Of a DNA stretch of 64,000 nucleotides, positions 51,981-61,686 are shown piece by piece. How positions within the stretch are numbered: position 1 is the first letter of the stretch; each line of letters begins with the position of its first letter. A model generated the notes under the pieces. The model saw nothing but the letters and a program-made list of their open reading frames with translations. It did no database searches and had not been told where the DNA came from. The stretch is from Kosakonia oryzendophytica (GTDB taxonomy: Bacteria; Pseudomonadota; Gammaproteobacteria; Enterobacterales; Enterobacteriaceae). Position numbers and translations under genes: made by a program. The DNA lies in NCBI RefSeq assembly GCF_900094925.1, contig NZ_FMAY01000002.1, positions 505,131-569,130 of the forward strand. The letters are read 5' to 3'.

Positions 51981-52328
51981 TTATTTAACGTAGGCGAGAA
52001 GGCTAAGGGAGTCGCGAGCGAGGGCTTTACATTTTTTGGCGGTAGGAATACCGATGCCGCTCAGGTCGCGGTAGCTATCTTCACCCAGCGATTTCATATC
52101 CCAGGTGTCATAGTTGCTGAGATCCCACTGGTTTTGCTGGGCGAAAAAGACCAGTGCGCGACGGATCTGCCCGTTAGGCAAGTTGTTATAGCCGCAGTCG
52201 TTTTTCAGAAATACAAACACGGCCGTCAGATCGGCCATATCTTCAGCTTCGGATTCACTTAGCGCATAACTGTTTGCGGAGACAGCCAGCAGGCTGCCGA
52301 GGACTACTGTTCTGAAAAACGTCTTCAT
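51981..52328 (-). CDS. yacC: Exported protein YacC (PulS/OutS pilotin-like family)
   Basis: This small exported protein belongs to the PulS/OutS-like family, relatives of pilotins that guide type II secretin to the outer membrane. It has 115 residues, as in E. coli. A signal peptide (MKTFFRTVVLGSLLAVSANSYA) is cleaved probably after SYA; it has no lipobox Cys, so unlike classical pilotins it would be soluble in the periplasm. Two Cys (KNDCGYN and AKKCKAL) could form a disulphide. I chose the ATG at 52328; the frame runs further upstream but only this start gives a signal peptide. Function is unproven. Confidence 0.93.
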   Translation of the reverse strand: MKTFFRTVVLGSLLAVSANSYALSESEAEDMADLTAVFVFLKNDCGYNNLPNGQIRRALVFFAQQNQWDLSNYDTWDMKSLGEDSYRDLSGIGIPTAKKCKALARDSLSLLAYVK

Positions 52329-52407
52329 TATTTCTACCACGGCGTAACGGAATTTAAACGTTAGCACAGTCCTGATAGGGCGACGATATTTATTATTATC
52401 TGATTTC

Positions 52408-52438
52408 TTGACCTTCCGGCAGGGGGAGGGTTTATGCT
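52408..52438 (+). promoter_or_regulatory. CueR-type copper-responsive promoter of cueO
   Basis: TTGACC (52408-52413) and TATGCT (52433-52438) are separated by 19 bp, the hallmark of MerR-family promoters. Inside lies the dyad ACCTTCC-N7-GGAGGGT (52411-52431), one mismatch from the CueR consensus. CueR with Cu(I) should activate it. Confidence 0.85.
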
Positions 52439-52472
52439 CAAAATATCGCCTGCAATTGATAAGGAAATGCCC

Positions 52473-54107
52473 ATGCAACGCCGTGATTTTTTGAAATATT
52501 CCGCCGCGTTAGGCGTAATGAGCGCGCTGCCACTGTGGAGCCGATCGCTGTTTGCCGCTGAACGCCCGACACTTCCCGTCCCGCCACTGCTCAGTCCCGA
52601 TGCGCAAAACCGTATTCAGCTTACGGTACACGCAGGGGAAACCCTGTTCGGCGGTAAATCTGCAACCACCTGGGGTTACAACGGCTCACTGCTTGGGCCT
52701 GCGCTTCAGCTCCGTCAGGGCCGCGCCGTTACAGTTGAGATCCGTAATACACTGGCCGAAGAGACCACCGTGCACTGGCACGGCGTTGAAGTTGCAGGGG
52801 AGGTTGATGGCGGGCCGCAAGGGGTAATCAAACCCGGTGGTAGCCGTACGGTAACCTTTACCCCTACGCAACAGGCGGCAACCTGCTGGTTCCACCCACA
52901 TCAACACGGTAAAACCGGTCGCCAGGTGGCGATGGGGCTCGCCGGGCTGGTACTGATTGAAGATGATACGCTTCGCCAACTGCGCCTGCCGCAACAGTGG
53001 GGCATTGACGATGTTCCGCTGATTATGCAGGACAAAAGATTTACCGCGCAGGGGCAAATTGATTATCAGCTTGATGTGATGAGCGCAGCCGTGGGCTGGT
53101 TTGGCGATACCTTACTCACTAATGGCGCGGTGTATCCCCAGCATGCCGCACCACGAGGCTGGTTACGTCTGCGTTTGCTCAATGGCTGCAATGCGCGTTC
53201 GCTTAATGTTGCCACCAGCGATAAACGCCCGCTGTATGTGATAGCGAGCGACGGCGGTTTGCTAAGTGAACCTGTCAAGGTCAGTGAATTACCGATGTTG
53301 ATGGGGGAGCGGTTCGAGGTATTAGTGGATATCAGCGACGGTAAGCCCTTCGATATTGTTACGCTGCCGGTACAGCAGATGGGGATGACGGTTGCGCCGT
53401 TTGACCAGCCGCAGCCGGTGCTGCGTATTCAGCCGTTGCAGGTCACCGCTTCCGGCATATTGCCCGATAAGCTCGCATCGTTGCCCGCATTGCCACCGCT
53501 CGAGGGGTTAACACAACGGACGCTGCAACTGTCGATGGACCCGATGCTCGATATGATGGGGATGCAGGCGTTACAACAGAAGTACGGTGACGCGGCAATG
53601 GCCGGCATGATGATGGGCCATGGGCAAATGAACCATACCCAGAGCGGGAATATGCCGATGAGCCACGGGCAGATGGGCTCGATGCAAATGGATCATGGTC
53701 AGATGAACCATGGCGGAATGAAGAGTGATCATGGTGCGATGAACCACGGTAACGGTGGGTTTGATTTCCACTCTGCCAACCGGATCAACGGCAAAGCCTT
53801 CGATATGACCACACCGGCGTTTGCGGCGCAAAAAGGGCAGTACGAACGCTGGGTGATCTCGGGCGAAGGCGACATGATGCTGCACCCTTTCCATATTCAC
53901 GGGACCCAGTTCCGTATTCTGTCAGAAAACGGGAAACCGCCTGCGGCGCATCGTGCGGGCTGGAAAGATACCGTGAATGTCTACGGGGCACGCAGTGAAG
54001 TGTTAGTTCGCTTCCAGCATGACGCGCCAAAAGAGCATGCTTATATGGCGCACTGCCATCTGCTGGAGCATGAAGATACCGGGATGATGTTAGGGTTTAC
54101 GGTGTAA
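52473..54107 (+). CDS. cueO: Multicopper oxidase CueO (periplasmic cuprous oxidase)
   Basis: CueO oxidises Cu(I) to Cu(II) in the periplasm. It has 544 residues against 516 in E. coli. A twin-arginine signal ([14 protein letters not shown]) is followed by three cupredoxin domains; copper ligands appear in [19 protein letters not shown] and the C-terminal [13 protein letters not shown]. The extra length is an enlarged Met/His-rich insert at about residues 376-429, with 13 Met and 7 His in HGQM-type repeats. I chose the ATG at 52473 because AAGGA is spaced for it and it gives the Tat signal. Its promoter is CueR-type. Confidence 0.97.
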   Translation: MQRRDFLKYSAALGVMSALPLWSRSLFAAERPTLPVPPLLSPDAQNRIQLTVHAGETLFGGKSATTWGYNGSLLGPALQLRQGRAVTVEIRNTLAEETTVHWHGVEVAGEVDGGPQGVIKPGGSRTVTFTPTQQAATCWFHPHQHGKTGRQVAMGLAGLVLIEDDTLRQLRLPQQWGIDDVPLIMQDKRFTAQGQIDYQLDVMSAAVGWFGDTLLTNGAVYPQHAAPRGWLRLRLLNGCNARSLNVATSDKRPLYVIASDGGLLSEPVKVSELPMLMGERFEVLVDISDGKPFDIVTLPVQQMGMTVAPFDQPQPVLRIQPLQVTASGILPDKLASLPALPPLEGLTQRTLQLSMDPMLDMMGMQALQQKYGDAAMAGMMMGHGQMNHTQSGNMPMSHGQMGSMQMDHGQMNHGGMKSDHGAMNHGNGGFDFHSANRINGKAFDMTTPAFAAQKGQYERWVISGEGDMMLHPFHIHGTQFRILSENGKPPAAHRAGWKDTVNVYGARSEVLVRFQHDAPKEHAYMAHCHLLEHEDTGMMLGFTV

Positions 54108-54141
54108 AAAAGCCGGAGGGCGTCAAAACGCGCCTCCGGCT
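54106..54141 (-). terminator. Terminator of gcd (reverse strand), possibly shared with cueO
   Basis: AGCCGGAGG (54111-54119) pairs with CCTCCGGCT (54133-54141), extended inward by CG pairs. The run of A at 54106-54111 gives a T-run on the reverse strand, so it terminates gcd. A second perfect 8-bp hairpin (54154-54161 with 54173-54180) lies between it and gcd. Confidence 0.8.
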
Positions 54142-54191
54142 GGAGAGTGAGCGGCCCGGTACGCAACCTCGCTACCGGGCTTGCATTCTCT

Positions 54192-56582
54192 TTATTTGGC
54201 GTCATCCGGCAGTGCATAGGCGACGATATAGTCGCCCATTTTGGTGCCGAACGATCCGTGACCACCAGCGGAAATGACCACATACTGTTTGCCATTGACT
54301 TCATAGGTCATCGGCGTGGCCTGACCGCCCGCTGGCAATCGACCTTGCCACAGTTTCTCTCCGTTGCTCATATTGTAAGCGCGCAGGTAATTATCAGCAG
54401 TTGCCGCGATAAACAGCACATTACCCGCTGTGGAGATCGGGCCGCCAAGCATCGGCATCCCCATATTGAACGGTACCGGAACCGGCATCGGGAACGGCAT
54501 GCTGTCCTGCGGCGTACCAATACGTTTTTTCCACACCACCTGATTGGTTTTCAAATCGAGAGCAGAAATGTAACCCCATGCTGGTTGTTTACACGGCAGA
54601 CCGAACGGTGACAGGAACGGGTTCAGCGTGACGCCATACGGTACACCGTACTGCGGCTGGATGCCTGACTCAGACCCGGTGCCTTTCGCGTCTTTCGGCG
54701 GTTCCATCGGGTTACCCGGACCGCGCGGGATCAGTTTCGACACAAACGGTAGTGCCATCGGGTTGGCAATGGCGACCTGGCGATGCGGATCAACAGAGAT
54801 GCCGCCCCATTCGAACATCCCCAGGTTACCCGGGAACACCAGCGTGCCCTGTTCCGACGGTGGGGTGAAAATGCCTTCATAGCGCATCTGGTGGAACATG
54901 ACGCGGCACACCAGTTGATCGAACATGGTGGCACCCCACATGTCCGCCCCGCTGAGATCTTTCTTCGGACGGAAGCTCAGATCGGAGAACGGCTGGGTAG
55001 GGGTGACGTAATCACCTTTGGCAGCCCCTTGCGGTACCGGTTTTTCCGGCGCGGGCACGACCAGTTCGCCATTACGACGATCCAGTACGAAAATGTTGCC
55101 GGTTTTCGCCGGAGCATAAATCACCGGAACCGTTTTGCCGTTGACGCTGATATCCGCCAGCGTTGGCTGCGACGGCATATCCATGTCCCACAAATCGTGG
55201 TGAACGGTCTGGTAGCTCCAGGCCAGTTTGCCGGTGGTCGCGTTCAGCGCGACGATTGAGCTGGCGTAACGCTCCTGCTCGGGTGTGCGTTTACCGCCCC
55301 AGATATCCGGCGTGGTGACGCCCATCGGTAGATAGACCAAATCCAGCTTCGCATCATAGGCGGCAGGTGCCCAGGAGTTCGGCGAGTTGACGGTATAATG
55401 GTGTTCATCGGCGGGGATCGCATTTGGATCTTTCGCACCCGGATCGAAGGCCCACAGCAGTTTACCGGTATTGATATCGAAACCGCGGATGACCCCTGAA
55501 GGCTCCCGGGTGGAGAAGTTATCCGTTACAGCACCGGCAATGATAATCACCTTATCGGTGACGATTGGCGGCGAGGTGGGCTCGTACATGCCCGGCGTGG
55601 TCACCGGCATATTGGTTTGCAGGTTGAGAATGCCTTTATTGGCAAAGGAGTCACACGGCTTACCGTTATCCGCGTTGATAGCGAACAGACGACCATCATT
55701 CACTGGCAGGATAATACGGCGCGGGCAATCCGCCACCACATCCGGGCTGGCATTGTCAGCGGTCGCTTCATGATAAGAAACGCCACGGCAGGTGACATGC
55801 TGGAAGCTCGGATTGGTATTCAGTTGCGGATCAAAGTGCCATTTCTCTTTACCCGTGGCGGCATCAAGGGCGAACAGACGCTGGTGCGCCGTACACAGGA
55901 ACAAGGAATCGCCGACTTTAATGGGCGTCACTTCGTTGGTAATTTCACCGGGATCGTTTGGCAGTTTCAGATCGCCGGTGCGAAACACCCACGCTTCTTT
56001 CAGATTATGCACGTTATCGGCGTTGATCTGTTTCAACGGCGAGTAACGCTGCCCTTCTTGATTACGGCCGTAAGCGGGCCAGTCACTGTCAGCAACTGTA
56101 GAGATGGCCTGTGCAGGCGTACTTTCTGCGCTCAGCGTGCCGTGGATCTCTTGCGGATCGTTAAAACCGGCCCACGTCAGAATGCCGCCACTGACCAGCA
56201 GCGTCACCACCAGCGCAGCGACCGCGCCACGGGCGGGGACAACTAATCGCCGCCAGACAAAGGGCAAGATTAGCCAGATGCCGAAGAAGACCAGGATGTC
56301 ACTACGCGGTGTGAGCGCCCAGAAATCGAAACCGACTTCCCACACGCCCCATATCATGGTGATCAGCAACAGGGCGGCATACACCCCTAATGCAGCACGC
56401 TGACCTTTCCATAACAGCCAGGTCACCGCCAGCATTACCAGGCCTGCGATAGGGTAGTACCAGGAGCCGCCAATGGCGACCAGCCAGGCTCCGCCGATGA
56501 ACAGATACAGCCCGCAAAAGGCTGCGAACAGTGCCGTCAGCGTCACCAGACGCCGCGGCTGTTGCGTTTTTGTTTCTGCCAT
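54192..56582 (-). CDS. gcd: Membrane-bound PQQ-dependent glucose dehydrogenase Gcd
   Basis: Gcd oxidises glucose to gluconolactone in the periplasm and passes electrons to ubiquinone. It has 796 residues, as in E. coli. Five membrane helices fill about residues 10-145; the rest is an eight-bladed PQQ beta-propeller with tryptophan-docking repeats (such as WKKRIGTPQDS and YNMSNGEKLWQGRLPAGG). E. coli makes the apo-enzyme and needs external PQQ; no pqq genes are in this window. A perfect CRP half-site pair lies 61 bases upstream, fitting the cAMP-dependent control known for gcd. Confidence 0.97.
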   Translation of the reverse strand: MAETKTQQPRRLVTLTALFAAFCGLYLFIGGAWLVAIGGSWYYPIAGLVMLAVTWLLWKGQRAALGVYAALLLITMIWGVWEVGFDFWALTPRSDILVFFGIWLILPFVWRRLVVPARGAVAALVVTLLVSGGILTWAGFNDPQEIHGTLSAESTPAQAISTVADSDWPAYGRNQEGQRYSPLKQINADNVHNLKEAWVFRTGDLKLPNDPGEITNEVTPIKVGDSLFLCTAHQRLFALDAATGKEKWHFDPQLNTNPSFQHVTCRGVSYHEATADNASPDVVADCPRRIILPVNDGRLFAINADNGKPCDSFANKGILNLQTNMPVTTPGMYEPTSPPIVTDKVIIIAGAVTDNFSTREPSGVIRGFDINTGKLLWAFDPGAKDPNAIPADEHHYTVNSPNSWAPAAYDAKLDLVYLPMGVTTPDIWGGKRTPEQERYASSIVALNATTGKLAWSYQTVHHDLWDMDMPSQPTLADISVNGKTVPVIYAPAKTGNIFVLDRRNGELVVPAPEKPVPQGAAKGDYVTPTQPFSDLSFRPKKDLSGADMWGATMFDQLVCRVMFHQMRYEGIFTPPSEQGTLVFPGNLGMFEWGGISVDPHRQVAIANPMALPFVSKLIPRGPGNPMEPPKDAKGTGSESGIQPQYGVPYGVTLNPFLSPFGLPCKQPAWGYISALDLKTNQVVWKKRIGTPQDSMPFPMPVPVPFNMGMPMLGGPISTAGNVLFIAATADNYLRAYNMSNGEKLWQGRLPAGGQATPMTYEVNGKQYVVISAGGHGSFGTKMGDYIVAYALPDDAK

Positions 56583-56642
56583 AAAAAGACACTCGTCTGT
56601 TTGTTAATATTTTGATAGCAATTCATTATAGGAGTTAACAAG

Positions 56643-56658
56643 TGTGATCGTCATCACA
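56643..56658. promoter_or_regulatory. CRP site between gcd and hpt
   Basis: TGTGA-TCGTCA-TCACA has both CRP half-sites perfect. It lies 61 bases from the gcd start and 130 bases from hpt, so it could control either; gcd is known to respond to cAMP in E. coli. Confidence 0.75.
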
Positions 56659-56700
56659 AAATGAGCTTTGTCGCGGAATGGCACCTAATAATCTTTTTGC

Positions 56701-56709
56701 TGGTATACT
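56701..56709 (+). promoter_or_regulatory. hpt promoter (-10 region)
   Basis: TGG-TATACT (56701-56709) is a near-perfect extended -10 element 79 bases before hpt. The -35 is weak. A small ACCGG/CCGGT dyad lies in the leader (56730-56748). Confidence 0.55.
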
Positions 56710-56787
56710 GCGCATCTTGCGTTTCAATTACCGGCGCTCTCAACCGGTGTTGAATGATTTACGATTTAAATCATATGGTTAGTTAAA

Positions 56788-57324
56788 ATGAAACACACTG
56801 TTGAAGTGATGATCCCGGAAGCGGAGATCAAAGCGCGTATCGTTGAGCTGGGTCGTCAAATCACTGAACGTTACAAAGATAGCGGCAGCGAAATGGTACT
56901 GGTGGGGCTGCTGCGTGGATCGTTTATGTTTATGGCTGATCTGTGCCGTGAAGTGCAGGTTTCTCACGAAGTCGATTTTATGACCGCCTCCAGCTACGGC
57001 AGCGGCATGTCCACCACCCGCGATGTGAAAATCCTTAAAGATCTGGACGAAGACATTCGCGGCAAAGACGTGCTGATCGTCGAAGACATTATCGATTCGG
57101 GTAATACGCTGTCGAAAGTGCGTGAAATCCTCAGCCTGCGCGAGCCGAAATCGCTGGCGATTTGCACCTTGCTGGATAAACCTTCCCGCCGTGAAGTGGA
57201 CGTACCCGTTGAGTTTGTCGGCTTTTCCATTCCGGATGAGTTTGTGGTGGGTTACGGCATTGATTATGCACAGCGCTATCGCCATCTGCCTTATGTTGGC
57301 AAAGTGGTCATGCTGGAAGAATAA
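56788..57324 (+). CDS. hpt: Hypoxanthine phosphoribosyltransferase Hpt
   Basis: This purine-salvage enzyme converts hypoxanthine (and guanine weakly) with PRPP to IMP. It has 178 residues, as in E. coli. The PRPP motif [14 protein letters not shown] (about residues 98-111) and the flexible-loop serine-tyrosine SSYGSGM are present, and the C-terminal [15 protein letters not shown] segment is typical. No strong Shine-Dalgarno is seen (TTAGTTAAA), yet the family start [15 protein letters not shown] is unambiguous. It converges with can at a shared terminator. Confidence 0.97.
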   Translation: MKHTVEVMIPEAEIKARIVELGRQITERYKDSGSEMVLVGLLRGSFMFMADLCREVQVSHEVDFMTASSYGSGMSTTRDVKILKDLDEDIRGKDVLIVEDIIDSGNTLSKVREILSLREPKSLAICTLLDKPSRREVDVPVEFVGFSIPDEFVVGYGIDYAQRYRHLPYVGKVVMLEE

Positions 57325-57349
57325 AAAAATCGGGGCCGACGGCCCCGAT
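57323..57349 (-). terminator. Bidirectional terminator between hpt and can
   Basis: ATCGGGGCC (57329-57337), 3-nt loop, GGCCCCGAT (57341-57349). Seven A residues at 57323-57329 give a T-run on the reverse strand, so it serves can best; hpt has only a short T-rich tail. Confidence 0.88.
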
Positions 57350-57351
57350 TG

Positions 57352-58014
57352 TTATTTGTGATTGCTGTGTTTCTGACTGAGGTTAGACACACCCTGACGG
57401 TAACGCTGTTCCAGCGTTTCGCGGTTAGTCGCGGTGACATCCAGATCGCGCAGCAGGCCATCATGAATACCGTAGGCCCAGCCGTGAATGGTCACTTTCT
57501 GTCCACGTTTCCATGCGGACTGCATGATCGTCGAGTGACCCAGGTTATACACCTGTTCCATGACGTTCAGTTCGCACAGCGTATCGAGACGACGCTCCGG
57601 CGGCATTTCGCCAAGCAGCGAGCTATGTTTAAACCAGATATCGCGAATATGCAGCAGCCAGTTGTTGATAAGACCCAGTTCCGGATTTTCAACCGCGGCC
57701 TGGACACCGCCGCAGCCATAGTGGCCGCAAATGATGATGTGTTCAACTTCCAGCACATCCACGGCGTACTGAACCACGGAGAGGCAGTTCAAATCCGTGT
57801 GGATCACCAAGTTGGCAACATTTCGGTGAACAAACAGTTCGCCAGGTTCGAGGCCGGTAAGGCGTTCGGCAGGAACGCGGGAGTCAGAGCATCCAATCCA
57901 TAGAAAGCGCGGCTTCTGTGCTTGCGCCAGTGTTTCGAAAAATCCGGGATCTTCTTCAACCAGCATTTTTGACCATAGTGCATTATTGCTGATGAGTGTA
58001 TCTATGTCTTTCAT
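57352..58014 (-). CDS. can: Beta-carbonic anhydrase Can
   Basis: This zinc enzyme interconverts CO2 and bicarbonate and is needed for growth in air. It has 220 residues, as in E. coli. The zinc ligands C42, D44, H98 and C101 are present; D44 paired with R46 (CSDSR) is typical of the type II beta class, in which bicarbonate can close the site. I chose the ATG at 58014 because the longer frame to 58071 adds 19 residues foreign to the family. It is divergent from yadG by 107 bases. Confidence 0.97.
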   Translation of the reverse strand: MKDIDTLISNNALWSKMLVEEDPGFFETLAQAQKPRFLWIGCSDSRVPAERLTGLEPGELFVHRNVANLVIHTDLNCLSVVQYAVDVLEVEHIIICGHYGCGGVQAAVENPELGLINNWLLHIRDIWFKHSSLLGEMPPERRLDTLCELNVMEQVYNLGHSTIMQSAWKRGQKVTIHGWAYGIHDGLLRDLDVTATNRETLEQRYRQGVSNLSQKHSNHK

Positions 58015-58121
58015 GGAAGTTAACAACCTGTAACCAGATAAGTGCGTTGCGCTAATATAGGTTAACTCCAACTCTTTTTAAACCACACATCGAGTGTGAG
58101 AAAACAGGTAAGTGATAATTC

Positions 58122-59048
58122 ATGACCATTGCACTGGAGCTTGAGCAGCTTAAAAAAACCTATCCGGGCGGCGTTCAGGCGCTGCGCGGCATTGATTTGA
58201 AAGTAGAAGCAGGCGATTTCTATGCACTTCTTGGGCCGAATGGCGCAGGAAAATCCACCACCATTGGGATTATCAGTTCGTTGGTGAATAAAACGTCCGG
58301 GCGCGTCAGTGTCTTTGGTTACGATCTGGACAAAGACATTGTTAACGCCAAGCGCCAACTGGGGCTGGTGCCGCAGGAATTTAACTTTAACCCGTTCGAA
58401 ACCGTCCAGCAGATTGTGGTGAACCAGGCTGGTTACTACGGCGTGGATCGTAAAGAGGCGTTAGTTCGCAGCGAAAAATACCTGAATCAACTCGATCTGT
58501 GGGAAAAACGTAACGAACGTGCACGAATGCTTTCCGGCGGCATGAAACGTCGTTTGATGATTGCCCGTGCGCTGATGCACGAGCCGAAACTGCTGATCCT
58601 CGACGAGCCAACTGCAGGCGTGGATATTGAATTACGCCGCTCAATGTGGGGCTTTCTGAAGGATCTGAACGATAAAGGCACCACCATTATTCTGACCACC
58701 CACTATCTGGAAGAAGCCGAAATGCTGTGCCGCAATATTGGCATTATTCAGCGCGGCGACCTGATTGAAAACACCTCAATGAAAGCGCTGCTCTCTAAGC
58801 TGAAGTCAGAGACCTTTATTCTCGATTTAGCGCCGAAAAGCCCGTTACCGAAGCTGGAAGGGTACCAATACCGGCTGGTGGATACGTCCACGCTGGAAGT
58901 GGAAGTTCTGCGTGAGCAGGGGATAAATAGCGTGTTCAGCCAACTGAGCGCGCAGGGTGTGCAGGTATTGAGTATGCGTAATAAAGCCAACCGTCTCGAA
59001 GAGCTGTTCGTCACGCTGGTGCATGAGAAAAAAGGAGAAAGCGCATGA
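58122..59048 (+). CDS. yadG: ABC transporter ATP-binding protein YadG
   Basis: This is the ATPase of a two-gene ABC-2 type exporter whose substrate is not known. It has 308 residues, as in E. coli. Walker A is G38-PNGAGKS, the signature is LSGGMKRRLMIARAL and Walker B is LLILDEPTAGVD, followed by the H-loop (TTHYLEEAE). It overlaps yadH by 4 bases, so the pair is translated together. Confidence 0.95.
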   Translation: MTIALELEQLKKTYPGGVQALRGIDLKVEAGDFYALLGPNGAGKSTTIGIISSLVNKTSGRVSVFGYDLDKDIVNAKRQLGLVPQEFNFNPFETVQQIVVNQAGYYGVDRKEALVRSEKYLNQLDLWEKRNERARMLSGGMKRRLMIARALMHEPKLLILDEPTAGVDIELRRSMWGFLKDLNDKGTTIILTTHYLEEAEMLCRNIGIIQRGDLIENTSMKALLSKLKSETFILDLAPKSPLPKLEGYQYRLVDTSTLEVEVLREQGINSVFSQLSAQGVQVLSMRNKANRLEELFVTLVHEKKGESA

Positions 59049-59815
59049 TGCAGCTTTTTTGGGTGGCGCTGAAGAGTATCTGGCACAAAGAGATCCAGCG
59101 TTTTATGCGCATCTGGGTGCAAACGCTGGTGCCGCCGGTGATCACCATGACGCTCTATTTTATTATTTTCGGCAATCTGATTGGTTCGCGCATCGGGGAA
59201 ATGCACGGTTTTACCTATATGCAATTTATCGTGCCGGGGTTGATCATGATGGCGGTGATCACCAACGCTTACGCCAATGTGGCCTCGTCTTTCTTTAGCG
59301 CGAAATTCCAGCGCAATATAGAAGAGTTGCTGGTTGCTCCGGTGCCGACGCATGTCATTATCGCCGGTTATGTCGGCGGCGGCGTGGCGCGCGGGCTGTG
59401 CGTGGGGGTACTGGTGACCGCCGTATCGCTGTTTTTCGTGCCATTTCAGGTGCATTCATGGCTGTTCGTCGCCCTGACGCTGCTGCTTACTGCAGTGCTG
59501 TTTTCACTCGCCGGTTTATTGAACGCAGTTTTTGCCAAAACGTTTGATGATATCAGCCTGATCCCGACATTTGTGCTGACGCCGCTGACCTATCTTGGCG
59601 GGGTGTTCTATTCATTGACGCTGCTGCCGCCGTTCTGGCAGGCGCTGTCTCATCTGAACCCGATTGTCTATATGATAAGTGGGTTCCGCTTTGGCTTCCT
59701 TGGCATTACCGATGTACCGCTGGTAACCACGGTCGGTGTACTGGTGGTATTTATCGTCGCCTTTTATCTGCTCTGCTGGTATTTGATCCAGCGCGGGCGG
59801 GGGCTGCGCAGCTAA
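59045..59815 (+). CDS. yadH: ABC-2 type transporter permease YadH
   Basis: This is the six-helix membrane partner of YadG. It has 256 residues, as in E. coli. The ABC-2 motifs are clear: MQFIVPGLIMMAVITNAYAN, EELLVAPV and the late LTPLTYLGGVFYSLTLLP. The ATG overlaps the end of yadG. A hairpin (59826-59849) follows but has no T-run. The substrate is unknown; similar pairs export drugs or polysaccharide. Confidence 0.95.
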   Translation: MMQLFWVALKSIWHKEIQRFMRIWVQTLVPPVITMTLYFIIFGNLIGSRIGEMHGFTYMQFIVPGLIMMAVITNAYANVASSFFSAKFQRNIEELLVAPVPTHVIIAGYVGGGVARGLCVGVLVTAVSLFFVPFQVHSWLFVALTLLLTAVLFSLAGLLNAVFAKTFDDISLIPTFVLTPLTYLGGVFYSLTLLPPFWQALSHLNPIVYMISGFRFGFLGITDVPLVTTVGVLVVFIVAFYLLCWYLIQRGRGLRS

Positions 59816-59947
59816 AGTCGGATCTGGCTCTCTTCTCCGGGGGAGAGCCAATCCCCAGGATTAGCGTATTTTTTGTACTAAAAAGAGCCGTTGGTATTGG
59901 TTTCTGCTTTGTTACACTGGGCTCACTTTCTCAGACCGGTTCGTCTC

Positions 59948-61192
59948 ATGTCTCGTTTGATTACCATTCTGTTGCTGCTGATAACCTGTAGCGCTTCTGC
60001 CAGTATTGTGAGTGAACAACGTGTTCCTGCTCGCTATATGCAAACCACCGAAGATGCGGATATCTGGGCGCAAGTTGGCGACAAAGTGGTTACCGTCGGC
60101 AATATTCGCGCCGGGCAAATCATCGCCGTCGTCCCGGGGGCGGAAGATTACTATGCGTTTCGCTTCGGCTTCGGCAGCGGGTTTATCGACAAAGGGCATT
60201 TGGGGCTGGTTTCCGGCAATCAGCGCGTGGAAGATAGCCTTGGCGATCTGAACAAGCCGCTCAGTAACCAGAATCTTATTACCTGGCAGGACACACCGCT
60301 CTATAACGCACCGGATGTGACCAGTGAGCCGTTTGGCACGCTGGCGGAAAATCTGCGTTACCCGATTATTGATAAGCTCAAAGATCGTCTGAACCAGACC
60401 TGGTTCCAGATCCGCATTGGCAACCGACTGGCGTGGGTGAGTAGCCTGGATGCCCAGGAAGACAATGGCATTCCCGTGCTGACGTACCACCATATTCTGC
60501 GTGATGAAGAGAATACCCGTTTTCGCCATACCTCGACCACCACATCGGTGCGTGCGTTTACGAACCAGATGACCTGGCTGCGCGATCAGGGCTATACCAC
60601 CTTGTCCATGTATCAACTGGAAGGCTATGTCCGTAACCGTATGAATTTGCCGGCGCGTTCGGTGGTGATCACCTTTGATGATGGGCTGAAGTCCGTCAGT
60701 CGTTATGCCTGGCCTATCCTGCGTGCATATAATTTCAAAGCTACGGCGTTTATTATCTCGTCGCGCATCAAGCTGAAACCACAGCCATGGGATCCGAAAA
60801 CGCTGCAGTTTATGAGCGTGTCAGAACTATACGATATCAGCGATGTGTTTGATGTGCAGTCGCATACCCATTTTCTGCACCGGGTCGACGATGCCATGCA
60901 TCCGATTCTACTGAGCCGCAACTATCACAATCTTCTGTTTGATTTTAAACGTTCGCGTCGCGCGCTGGCGCAGTTCAACCCGCACGTGCTTTACCTGGCG
61001 TACCCGTTTGGCGTGTATGACGATAAAGCGGTAAAGGCGGCGAATGATGCCGGTTTCCATCTGGCGGTCACCACGGTACGTGGAAAGGTAAAACCTGGGG
61101 ATAATCCGTTCTTGCTGAAACGACTGTATGTGCTAAGAACGGATTCGCTGGAAGCGATGTCGCGGCTGATCAGTAATCAGCCGCAGGGGTAG
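59948..61192 (+). CDS. yadE: Predicted exported polysaccharide deacetylase YadE
   Basis: This is a carbohydrate esterase family 4 (NodB-type) protein. It has 414 residues. A signal peptide ([18 protein letters not shown]) is followed by two SH3-like segments (about residues 25-170) and the deacetylase domain with the metal-binding ITFDDG motif near residue 242 and SHTHFLH further on. Substrate is unknown; a cell-wall or exopolysaccharide sugar is likely. I chose the ATG at 59948, which gives the signal peptide; an earlier in-frame start at 59891 does not. It converges with panD, 4 bases apart. K-12 has yadI before it, absent here. Confidence 0.92.
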   Translation: MSRLITILLLLITCSASASIVSEQRVPARYMQTTEDADIWAQVGDKVVTVGNIRAGQIIAVVPGAEDYYAFRFGFGSGFIDKGHLGLVSGNQRVEDSLGDLNKPLSNQNLITWQDTPLYNAPDVTSEPFGTLAENLRYPIIDKLKDRLNQTWFQIRIGNRLAWVSSLDAQEDNGIPVLTYHHILRDEENTRFRHTSTTTSVRAFTNQMTWLRDQGYTTLSMYQLEGYVRNRMNLPARSVVITFDDGLKSVSRYAWPILRAYNFKATAFIISSRIKLKPQPWDPKTLQFMSVSELYDISDVFDVQSHTHFLHRVDDAMHPILLSRNYHNLLFDFKRSRRALAQFNPHVLYLAYPFGVYDDKAVKAANDAGFHLAVTTVRGKVKPGDNPFLLKRLYVLRTDSLEAMSRLISNQPQG

Positions 61193-61196
61193 GGCA

Positions 61197-61577
61197 TCAG
61201 GCAACCTGAACCGGCACGGCTTTGGCCGTGCGTTTCATCTCATTGTCGCCATCGAAATAAGCCACTTTTGGCTGCCAGCTACGGGCAACCTCATCCGGTA
61301 CGGTGACGTAGCTGGCGATGATCAGGATATCGCCGACATCTGCGCAGTGCGCTGCCGCACCGTTAACCGAAATAATTTTTGAGCCGCGCTCACCGGCAAT
61401 CGCATAGGTGGAAAAACGTTTCCCGTTGGTCACGTTGTAAATATCAATGGCTTCGTATTCCAGAATACCAGCCGCCTCAAGGAAATCCTGGTCAATGGCG
61501 CAGGAACCTTCGTAATGCAGGTCGGCCTGTGTCACTTTGACGCGGTGGAGCTTGCCTTGCAGCATTGTGCGAATCAT
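61197..61577 (-). CDS. panD: Aspartate 1-decarboxylase PanD
   Basis: PanD makes beta-alanine for pantothenate. It has 126 residues, as in E. coli. The proenzyme cleaves between G24 and S25 (HYEGSCAID) to make its pyruvoyl group, helped by PanM (PanZ) in enterics; the site is intact. The start is [12 protein letters not shown]. In this window it is 109 bases from panC, where I recall yadD lying in K-12. Confidence 0.97.
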   Translation of the reverse strand: MIRTMLQGKLHRVKVTQADLHYEGSCAIDQDFLEAAGILEYEAIDIYNVTNGKRFSTYAIAGERGSKIISVNGAAAHCADVGDILIIASYVTVPDEVARSWQPKVAYFDGDNEMKRTAKAVPVQVA

Positions 61578-61686
61578 AAGTTAAACCCTACTGATAAGTA
61601 ACCTGAAAGAGGGGGCGGCTCCATGCGTATCCCCCCGTACGGCGTGCCACGTCTGCATGAGCAGAGGCGGCGTATTGCCCATTTTT

